Assembly (NCBI GenBank): GCA_910585615.1
Contig: CAJUFO010000052.1
Location: 1 to 32,513 of the forward strand
Direction: 5' to 3'
Length of the DNA stretch: 32,513 nt
Source of the DNA: an uncultured Acetatifactor sp.
GTDB taxonomy: Bacteria; Bacillota; Clostridia; Lachnospirales; Lachnospiraceae
Shown here piece after piece: positions 22,807 to 29,498 of the stretch. Each line of letters begins with the position of its first letter. The first letter of the stretch is position 1. The notes beneath the pieces were generated by a model. The model was not told where the DNA came from. It saw only the letters and a program-made list of their open reading frames with translations, and made no database searches. A program made the position numbers and the translations under genes.

Positions 22807-25698
22807 TCAAAAGCAGCTATCCACCCCCTGCTGCAATACCCGCCTGATTTCCTCGGTCACTTCGGCGAAGTCCCGCAGCTTCTGTGCGATGGGGCTGCGC
22901 CTGGCCGGATTCTGCAGGGCCTCCAGGGTCACGTTGAAGCCGCCGCCCAGGGCCTCCAGGTCTGCACCGCCGTCATGGTTCCACATCTCCCCGCAGCGGT
23001 TGTAGAGGGCGCTGACCTCTCGCAGGAAATTGAGGTCGGGATTCAGCGCCATGGCCTTCTCCAGAAAGGCGTGGCAGCAGCTGGCATTGGTGGCCAGGCC
23101 GCAGACATAGGCGGTGTGGGCGCTCCAGGGGTCGAACTCCTCCGGCTTCACGTCGTCGAACCTTCCGCCCTCGATGTCCGCCGCCCAGGCCCGGAACGCG
23201 GATGCCCCGAAGTAGAAGCTTTCCGTCTCGGTGGCCAGGAGCTTGGGCAGGACGCGGACGGCCTCCCGGTACAGCCAGGCCAGGGAGGGCGTCTCCTTCT
23301 TGCTGCCGATGAAGATCCAGCCGGGGTTGGAGAATTCGTTCTGCGCCAGGAAGCTCTCCAGGGAAAGGCGCTCCGGCCGGTTGTTGTTCCCTGTGATGTA
23401 CAGCAATGTCTTCCCATACTCCTCATAGCCCACCAGTACGCCGGCGGGTGGCTCCCCCAGACCCCAGACGATGACGGGGATTCCTCTGTCGATGTAGGAG
23501 ACCAGGGTCTGGACATACATGTCCGGGTTTTTGCAAAGGTCTTTGCGGGGGACGAAGGTGCTGGCGTAGCCGCATTTTTCGAAAAGCGCCTCGATGAAGC
23601 CAGTCTCCCCGGGAACCAAAACAAAGGAGCTGTCGGCCTCTTGAAGGCTCCTGTGGGGCCCCTCGGCAAGCATATAGCTGGTTATGCCCTCTCCCCGGAA
23701 TTCGCCCTTGGGATAGTACTGGGTGAACACGTCCCCGGTGAGGCCGGCGAAGAAATTGTAGTCGTAATCCGTCTCCCCAAGGCATTCCATCACATATCTG
23801 GCGCAGCCATTGAACCAGTAGTTCTCGCCGTACTCGTCCGTCACCAGGCGGTGGATGATGGGGGTGATGTTGTTGCTCTGTTTCGTGGTCATGAGAAGTT
23901 CCTCCTTCTGTAATCTGATTCTCGGGGCATGGGCCAGCTGGGAGACGCGGATGGACCGGAAGTATTTCATGCCCTGGCCGTTGGAGCCGATGATGATGTC
24001 CCCGGGGGCGGTGCGGGATAAGTCCAGGGACATGTAGGGGAAGCCTGTGCCGCAGTAGCGGATCTCCCCGTTGATGATCACGGCCAGGTGGGTGGGGCCG
24101 ATGATCCATGTGACCTGGTTATAGCCCCTGTCCCGGACGCCGCCCCGGCCGGGAAACTCGTAGAGGTCATAAAAGCAGGGCTGGCGGAATACGATGGCCT
24201 CTCGATGCAGGGCGGCCTTTGAAAGATTCTCCGAGGGCTGGTTGCCCATGTTGATGCCGAAGCCGTTCTGGCTTAGGTTACCCAGGGAGACGCCGCCTGC
24301 GTAGCAGTCCGGCTCTGCCCCGTGGTAGAAAATCAGGCAGCCCTCCTCGGAGCCATAGCCGAACCGTTCATCGTCCCCTCCCAGACGGAATTCCATATCC
24401 ACCCGGAAAGGCAGCTTCACGGCCACATTGGTGTTCAGCACACGGGTGCTGATCCATCCGGTGTACTCTGCCTCCCCGTTCTCCAGGATGCGGTAATGGG
24501 GATCGTTGATGGGGGTCACTTTGTCCAGGGGCACGTCCCGCTCCCAGAGGACGGGGTTCCCGGACAGGATTTCCTCCACGGTGATGGAGCCCGGGGGCAG
24601 CTCTGTGGGCGTTTCGAAATAGGCAGGGTCGGTCAAGCGCTGCTTCACGGGCACCAGGAGGCTGACCAGATCCCGGCGCTGGTCCGGGGAGATCAGGTTC
24701 TCCAGCAGGGCATGGCGGCGCAGCTTGCCTTCATGGGTGTAGTCGATTTCGTAAAAGGGATTGTCGTCAAAGCTTCCCACCAATCGGCCAAACTGCTCCT
24801 CCAGGCCCTCATCCACATAGAGGTTCGCGGAGGCGTAGAGCCCGCCGGGAAAGGGGATGTCCAGATAAGCGGTGCGGTTCTGGAAGCTGTCCTCTATCCG
24901 GAGCATCACTGCGCCCTGGGGGCCGTTCTGGTACTCGAACCGTTCATGCCCGCCCGGCATTCCAAGGGAAAGGCCCAGCGCTTGTACCGTGTGCCAGAAG
25001 CCGGTGATGTCCGACTCCTGAGGGTTCTGTTTCAGGCAGGAGGTGAGGACGCGCATGGGGGGCAGATAGAGGATGGCGGCATCCGGACGGGGGGAAAGCA
25101 GCTCCTGCAGGCGATTCAGGCGGCGGAGGGCAGCCTGGGGGTCTTGTACCGCAATGGGCTGTCCGGGGCTGGCGGCCTGGCCGCAGTGCCCTGGGGAACA
25201 GCTTTCCCCCGGATGGCTGTCAGGCTGTGCCCTATCGCACTGGCTGTTCCCGCTGACCGGTTCGGCCGGATCCTCCCGGCTGCCCTGGCTTTCCAACAGC
25301 TCCATCTGCTTTTCCATCTCTTCATAAAGAAGGGGCAGGGCGGAAATCTGCTTAATGCCCTTTGCAGTCATTTCCCGGAGAAAGGTATTGATGATTTCCT
25401 TCAGCTCGGACAGGGCAGTGACCTCCCGGTCGATTTCCGCTATCTTGTCCGCGAATACTTTCACCAGGGTAGCAATCTCCGGATTTTCGTAGATACGGAA
25501 GATTTCCCTGACGGGAATCTGCATTTTGCGCAGTATCATAATCTGCTGCAGCCGCTGGACGGCGGATTCGTCGTAATAACGATAGGATTCTGACGGTAGG
25601 CGCGTGCTTTTGATTAGCCCTTCCTGCTCGTAGTACCGCAGGGTGCGGGAGGACAGGCCCAGTTGTCTTGTCAGGTCCGTGATTTTCATCAGGCTCAT
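22807..25698 (-). CDS. Giant MerR-family regulator with GyrI-like, lectin-like and C39-like parts
   Basis: At 963 residues this is several times the usual MerR length. ATG 25698 follows AAAGGAG at 7 nt. In order: MerR winged helix-turn-helix 4-72 (ITDLTRQLGLSSRTLRYYEQ); a dimerisation coiled coil about 75-138; a polar linker; a GyrI-like effector domain about 205-350; a concanavalin/LamG-like beta-sandwich about 425-586 (GCLIFYHG, LAVIINGEIRYCG, FRSIRVSQL); a C39/BtrH-like module about 612-800 with C632 in YWFNGCARYVMECLG and PAGVLVGYEEYGK (751-763); and a helical C-terminus about 805-960. The last two parts align with the C-terminus of the XRE protein at 7703. The usual catalytic histidine before GVLVGY is absent. 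It is cytoplasmic, probably a ligand-sensing activator, and its own promoter has MerR architecture. Confidence 0.85.
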   Translation of the reverse strand: MSLMKITDLTRQLGLSSRTLRYYEQEGLIKSTRLPSESYRYYDESAVQRLQQIMILRKMQIPVREIFRIYENPEIATLVKVFADKIAEIDREVTALSELKEIINTFLREMTAKGIKQISALPLLYEEMEKQMELLESQGSREDPAEPVSGNSQCDRAQPDSHPGESCSPGHCGQAASPGQPIAVQDPQAALRRLNRLQELLSPRPDAAILYLPPMRVLTSCLKQNPQESDITGFWHTVQALGLSLGMPGGHERFEYQNGPQGAVMLRIEDSFQNRTAYLDIPFPGGLYASANLYVDEGLEEQFGRLVGSFDDNPFYEIDYTHEGKLRRHALLENLISPDQRRDLVSLLVPVKQRLTDPAYFETPTELPPGSITVEEILSGNPVLWERDVPLDKVTPINDPHYRILENGEAEYTGWISTRVLNTNVAVKLPFRVDMEFRLGGDDERFGYGSEEGCLIFYHGAEPDCYAGGVSLGNLSQNGFGINMGNQPSENLSKAALHREAIVFRQPCFYDLYEFPGRGGVRDRGYNQVTWIIGPTHLAVIINGEIRYCGTGFPYMSLDLSRTAPGDIIIGSNGQGMKYFRSIRVSQLAHAPRIRLQKEELLMTTKQSNNITPIIHRLVTDEYGENYWFNGCARYVMECLGETDYDYNFFAGLTGDVFTQYYPKGEFRGEGITSYMLAEGPHRSLQEADSSFVLVPGETGFIEALFEKCGYASTFVPRKDLCKNPDMYVQTLVSYIDRGIPVIVWGLGEPPAGVLVGYEEYGKTLLYITGNNNRPERLSLESFLAQNEFSNPGWIFIGSKKETPSLAWLYREAVRVLPKLLATETESFYFGASAFRAWAADIEGGRFDDVKPEEFDPWSAHTAYVCGLATNASCCHAFLEKAMALNPDLNFLREVSALYNRCGEMWNHDGGADLEALGGGFNVTLEALQNPARRSPIAQKLRDFAEVTEEIRRVLQQGVDSCF

Positions 25699-25733
25699 GG
25701 GAAGGCTCCTTTCCGGGTATGGCGTCTGATATT

Positions 25734-25764
25734 ACTATAGCACTTGACGCTGCGTCAATGTCAA
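25734..25764 (-). promoter_or_regulatory. MerR-type autoregulated promoter
   Basis: On minus: perfect -35 TTGACA (25759-25764), 19-bp spacer (25740-25758) and -10 TATAGT (25734-25739). Inside the spacer is a perfect 7-1-7 palindrome, TTGACGC T GCGTCAA on the plus strand (25744-25758). MerR activators bind such a dyad and untwist the over-long spacer. The promoter lies 36 nt before the MerR-family gene, so autoregulation is very likely. Confidence 0.8.
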
Positions 25765-25973
25765 GGGGAATCTGGGAAATGTCCTTTTCGAATAAGTATT
25801 GACAATGCCGGAAATTATGATATCCTTATCTCAGAAAGCATATTCATTTCTGGAACGGCCATATATGAGCTTCAAATCATCTAAATCTCACTCGGAAACT
25901 CTATGCTTTGGAACCCAAAATCATTTATGCAAGGCAGGAGGGGATGGTGAGCGCGCTCCTGTCAGGAGGAGAG

Positions 25974-26292
25974 ATGAAGAAACTGGCAGACATGAACCTG
26001 GTATACGACTTTCTGGCCTATAGCCTGACGGCCCACAAGAGGTATGGGGAGGAGGCTTCCCGCTTTATCCTGGAATGTATCCCGCAGCGCAGGATAGGGC
26101 ATCTTATGGTAGTGCCCCAGAAGGTCTGGCACGGGAAAGAACCGAAAAGCCACGGCGTGCGGATTGACATCTATCTGGACGAAGAGGGCGGGGAAATTTT
26201 TGGCATGGAGCCGGACAACAACGGCGGAGCCGCTAATACGGCCGCATTGCGAATTGTATATACGATACAAAACGGATGTGTGGAGGGACCGG
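25974..26292 (+). pseudogene. Decayed duplicate of the Rpn-like nuclease gene
   Basis: Promoter (TTGACA at 25799-25804, TATCCT at 25821-25826), leader and start (ATG 25974 behind AGGAGG) are nearly identical to those of the copy at 21872, and the first 90 codons match closely (MKKLADMNLVYDFLAYSLTA). Relative to that copy about 125 nt are missing after 26250, removing the middle of the protein. Homology ends near 26292 in CVEGPG, where unrelated sequence leads into the next gene's ribosome site. The remnant keeps the D and E of the nuclease-like motif but no C-terminal half. It is probably non-functional, although its promoter may now read into the response-regulator gene. Confidence 0.85.
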
Positions 26293-26346
26293 GCGCGGTA
26301 GCGCCGGACGAAGAGAGGCTCAGAATCAGGAAGGGGAAGAGGAGAT

Positions 26347-27036
26347 ATGTACCGCATCATGATCATAGAGGACGACCAGCCCATGGCGGACGCCATGCAG
26401 AAACAGATTGAGGCCTGGGGGAACCAGTGCCAGTGCGTCACGGATTTCAGGAATGTCATCTCGGCTTTCGCGTCATACGACCCACACCTGGTGCTGATGG
26501 ACATCATGCTGCCCTTCTTCAACGGCTACCACTGGTGCAGCGAGATCCGGAAGATTTCCAATGTGCCTGTGGTCTTCCTGTCCTCGGCCTCCGACAATAT
26601 GAACATCGTCATGGCCATGAACATGGGCGGGGACGATTTCATCCCCAAGCCGGTGGATCCTCAGGTGATGGTCGCTAAGATACAGGCCGTGCTGCGCAGG
26701 GCCTACGATATGGCGGGAAAGGTTCCCGTGCTGGAGCACAGGGGCGCGGTGCTGAACCTGAACAACACCTCCCTCACCTATGAGGGGAACCGCATCGAGC
26801 TGACCAAGAACGAATTCCGCATCCTGCAGACCCTGCTGGAGAATAAGGGCAGGATCGTCAGCCGGGACACTTTGATGACGAAGCTGTGGCAGATGGATGC
26901 CTATGTGGAGGAGAACACCCTGACGGTGAACGTCACCAGGCTGCGGAAGAAGCTGGAGGGCGCGGGGCTCAAGGACTTCATCGCTACCAAGGTGGGAAGC
27001 GGGTATATTATAGAAAGCAAGGACAGCTTTCTATAA
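26347..27036 (+). CDS. OmpR-family response regulator of a Bce-like system
   Basis: The 229-residue protein has a receiver domain (MIIEDDQP; phosphoacceptor D52 in LVLMDIMLP; lysine in GGDDFIPKP) and a winged helix (ELTKNEFRILQTLLEN, YVEENTLTVNVTRLRKKLE, ending KVGSGYIIE). The sequence style is that of BceR/BraR regulators, which activate antimicrobial-peptide-sensing ABC transporters. The ATG follows AAGGGGAAGAGGAG. The kinase gene follows after 266 nt and the ABC transporter genes 1.7 kb on. The last eight codons are part of a 36-nt hairpin sequence that is repeated directly downstream. Confidence 0.93.
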   Translation: MYRIMIIEDDQPMADAMQKQIEAWGNQCQCVTDFRNVISAFASYDPHLVLMDIMLPFFNGYHWCSEIRKISNVPVVFLSSASDNMNIVMAMNMGGDDFIPKPVDPQVMVAKIQAVLRRAYDMAGKVPVLEHRGAVLNLNNTSLTYEGNRIELTKNEFRILQTLLENKGRIVSRDTLMTKLWQMDAYVEENTLTVNVTRLRKKLEGAGLKDFIATKVGSGYIIESKDSFL

Positions 27037-27084
27037 TCAAATAAGGGAATATTATAGAAAGCAAGGACAGCTTTCTATAATCAA
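27005..27084 (+). repeat. Tandem duplication of a 36-nt hairpin sequence
   Basis: The 36 nt at 27005-27040 recur exactly at 27049-27084. Each unit contains the inverted repeat ATTATAGAAAGC ... GCTTTCTATAAT with a short centre. The first copy encodes the end of the response regulator (IIESKDSFL and stop). Neither copy has a following T-run. Apart from this, 27085-27302 shows no convincing gene. Confidence 0.85.
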
Positions 27085-27302
27085 GTATCGCGGAGTGAGG
27101 GAAAACAGATGGATGGTTTTCGACAGGGAGCCATGCCGCTTTGCCGCAGACAGGGCGGCGGAGCAGATCTGGACTGACATCAGGCAGTGGAACCGCAGAG
27201 GGTTCCGCCGGTTCGGGAGTTCTTGCAATGGAGCGGATTGCCAACGGCCAGGGGGGATATCTTGATTGGCGTGGGCGAGAAGCGCCCGGGGAGGTATATG
27301 AT

Positions 27303-28310
27303 ATGGAAGAGGAGAAGTGGTATGGCATATTGTGGCAGTTTCTGTGGCAGCGCCGCCGGACGGCAGCGCTCCTTGCGGCTTTCGCCGGAATCTATGCGGT
27401 GGTCTTCTACCTGTACGACATGGAGACGGAAGCGGTGCTGTACGCGGGAGGGCTGTGCGTCCTTCTGGGGGCGGTGGTACTGTGCGTCTCCTTCTTTTTC
27501 TACTATAATGCCCACAAAGCGCGCATAAATTTGCTGCAGAACGTGGAAATCCTGGATGAAGAGCTTCCGAAGCCCCAGACATTGGCGGAGGCGGACTACC
27601 AGGAGATGGTCAGGAGCCTGAAAGAGGCCTATGACAGGAACCTGCGGGAGAGGCAGAGGGAGCGCAGGGAGAGCATGGACTACTACACCACCTGGGTGCA
27701 TCAGATTAAGACTCCTATCTCCGTCATGCGCATGACCCTCCAGGGGGAGGACACAGAGGAGAACAGGGAGCTGCTGGCAGAGCTGTTCCGGACAGAGCAG
27801 TACGTGGAGATGGCGCTGAATTGGATGCGCCTGGGGAGCGATTCCTCCGACTTCCTGTTCCGGGAGTACGCCCTGGACCAGATCCTGCGCCAGGCCATCC
27901 ACAAATACGCGCCCCAGTTGGTGCGGAACCGGATCCGGCTGACCTATGAGCCCACGGACGTCACAGTGCTCACGGACGAGAAGTGGCTGCTGTTCATCAT
28001 TGAGCAGATTCTGTCCAATGCCGTCAAGTACGCCAGAAACAGCAGCCTGACCATCTCCGTCACACCGGATAAAATACTCCGGATTGCCGATACCGGAATC
28101 GGCATCGCCCCGGAGGATGTGCCCAGGATATTCGAGAAGGGCTTCACCGGGTACAATGGCAGGGCGGACAAGAAGTCCACAGGGCTGGGCCTCTACCTGT
28201 GCCGCCTCACCGCGGAGAAGCTGTCCCATAAGATTGGCGTGGAGTCCACAGTAGGACAGGGCACAACGTTCTCCATAGACCTGCACAGGGACGCGCTCTG
28301 GGTGGAATAG
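27303..28310 (+). CDS. BceS-like intramembrane-sensing histidine kinase
   Basis: The ATG at 27303 follows GGGGAGG at 8 nt; the longer upstream frame has no such site. The 335-residue kinase has two helices (about 20-38 and 43-66) joined by only a few residues, the hallmark of intramembrane-sensing kinases that take their signal from a partner ABC transporter. H133 lies in TTWVHQIKTPISVM. The ATPase part has the N-box IIEQILSNAVKYA, G1 DTGIGI and G2 STGLGLYL. It should phosphorylate the regulator at 26347, and the transporter at 28707-31480 is its likely sensor partner, detecting peptide antibiotics such as bacitracin-like compounds (known for the family; the ligand is not readable here). Confidence 0.94.
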   Translation: MEEEKWYGILWQFLWQRRRTAALLAAFAGIYAVVFYLYDMETEAVLYAGGLCVLLGAVVLCVSFFFYYNAHKARINLLQNVEILDEELPKPQTLAEADYQEMVRSLKEAYDRNLRERQRERRESMDYYTTWVHQIKTPISVMRMTLQGEDTEENRELLAELFRTEQYVEMALNWMRLGSDSSDFLFREYALDQILRQAIHKYAPQLVRNRIRLTYEPTDVTVLTDEKWLLFIIEQILSNAVKYARNSSLTISVTPDKILRIADTGIGIAPEDVPRIFEKGFTGYNGRADKKSTGLGLYLCRLTAEKLSHKIGVESTVGQGTTFSIDLHRDALWVE

Positions 28311-28321
28311 CGGATACGGCT

Positions 28322-28474
28322 CTAATCCTGGAGGCTTTCTTTTACCCTTTTTAAGTCGCGCTCCAGCTTTTTCTTGAGCTTGTCATACTCCTTGTTAGCG
28401 AGCAGTTCCAGTTCGTCTTCGATTCGGATTTCTTCTTTTCTGAGATCGTCTTTGAATTGGATATCAGTTGGCAT
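28322..28474 (-). CDS. Small charged helical protein, unknown function
   Basis: A 50-residue ORF on minus starts at ATG 28474, 6 nt after GAGGG, and reads MPTDIQFKDDLRKEEIRIED, then a highly charged helix ending KRVKESLQD. A strong promoter (28524-28552) precedes it, which supports a real gene. Composition suggests a single amphipathic helix or coiled coil. It lies between the kinase and ABC genes of the Bce-like module but on the opposite strand. Confidence 0.6.
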   Translation of the reverse strand: MPTDIQFKDDLRKEEIRIEDELELLANKEYDKLKKKLERDLKRVKESLQD

Positions 28475-28523
28475 GGGCATCCCTCACTTTCTGATGATGG
28501 CATCTTATTTCATTCTTAATGCC

Positions 28524-28552
28524 ATTATAACAAAAGAGGGATAAAGTGTAAA
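28524..28552 (-). promoter_or_regulatory. Strong sigma-A promoter of the small minus-strand gene
   Basis: On minus, TTTACA (28547-28552) and a perfect TATAAT (28524-28529) are spaced 17 bp, about 50 nt before the ATG at 28474. Confidence 0.7.
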
Positions 28553-28589
28553 GCGTTTTGCAGGGGCGGGTTACGGAAGGCTTACAAAA

Positions 28590-28655
28590 ATGTCACATGA
28601 AACGGCGGAAATGTCACTCGATTCGATGTCGGTACTTTCCGTTTTTTTGTAGAAT
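28590..28655 (+). promoter_or_regulatory. ABC operon promoter with candidate response-regulator sites
   Basis: ATGTCAC occurs at 28590-28596 and 28611-28617 (21 nt apart), with a related ATGTCGG at 28626-28632. Downstream, TAGAAT (28650-28655) is a plausible -10 without a good -35. This fits activation by the Bce-like response regulator encoded upstream. Confidence 0.45.
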
Positions 28656-28706
28656 AGGGATAGTTCCAAGAACAAAACACAGCAAACAGCAAGGAGGTCG
28701 ATTCAT

Positions 28707-29498
28707 ATGGTTCTATTAGAGGCACAGAGCCTTAGAAAGGTCTATACCACGCGCTTCGGGGGCAATCAGGTCCAGGCGCTGGCTAACGTGTCCTTCTCCG
28801 TGGAGCAGGGCGAATATGTGGCGATCATGGGCGAGTCCGGCTCCGGCAAGACCACGCTCCTGAATATCCTGGCGGCATTAGACAGGCCCACCGGCGGGCA
28901 GGTGCTCCTGTCGGGGAAGAGCCTTTGGAACGTGAAGGAGAAGGAGCTGGCAGCCTTCCGCCGCAACAACCTGGGGTTCGTGTTCCAGGACTTTAACCTC
29001 CTGGACACCTTTTCCATCCAGGACAATATCTTCCTGCCCCTGGTGCTCAGCGGCAAGGACTACAGGGAGATGGAAAGGAGGCTTGGGCCCATCGCGGAGA
29101 GGCTGGGCATCCGGGAGATCCTGAAGAAATACCCCTATGAGGTATCCGGTGGCCAGAAGCAGCGTGCAGCGGTGGCTCGGGCCCTGATCACCAATCCCCA
29201 GCTGATCCTGGCGGACGAACCCACAGGGGCCCTGGACTCCAAGGCCACGGACGGGCTGCTGCGGATCTTCAACGAGATCAATGAGGACGGACAGACCATC
29301 ATCATGGTGACCCATTCCACCAAGGCTGCCAGCCATGCGGGGCGGGTGCTGTTCATCAAGGACGGGGAGGTGTTCCACCAGATCTACCGGGGGAACAGCA
29401 CCAACGAGCAGCTCTATCAGAAGATATCGGACACATTGACCCTGCTGGCCACGGGAAACAGGGACGCCGCAGAGAGAGGCAGGAGGATGATGGCATGA
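28707..29498 (+). CDS. Bce-like ABC transporter ATP-binding protein
   Basis: The 263-residue ATPase has Walker A GESGSGKT (42-49), Q-loop FVFQDFN, signature VSGGQKQR, Walker B LILADEPTGALDS and switch histidine in VTHSTK. It follows AAGGAGG and overlaps the permease gene by 4 nt (ATGA), so the two are coupled. Together they form a BceAB-type transporter that frees cell-wall precursors from peptide antibiotics and signals to the BceS-like kinase. The promoter carries likely response-regulator repeats, giving the usual flux-sensing circuit. Confidence 0.95.
   Translation: MVLLEAQSLRKVYTTRFGGNQVQALANVSFSVEQGEYVAIMGESGSGKTTLLNILAALDRPTGGQVLLSGKSLWNVKEKELAAFRRNNLGFVFQDFNLLDTFSIQDNIFLPLVLSGKDYREMERRLGPIAERLGIREILKKYPYEVSGGQKQRAAVARALITNPQLILADEPTGALDSKATDGLLRIFNEINEDGQTIIMVTHSTKAASHAGRVLFIKDGEVFHQIYRGNSTNEQLYQKISDTLTLLATGNRDAAERGRRMMA

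Noticed and set aside
22657..23913. 418-codon plus-strand frame antisense to the MerR gene
   Set aside because: It lies wholly over well-conserved minus-strand codons, has no ribosome site and a composition typical of a GC-rich shadow frame.
27005..27084. Rho-independent terminators after the response regulator
   Set aside because: Both hairpins are AT-rich and are followed by ATAATCAA without a T-run, and the kinase gene lies downstream on the same strand.
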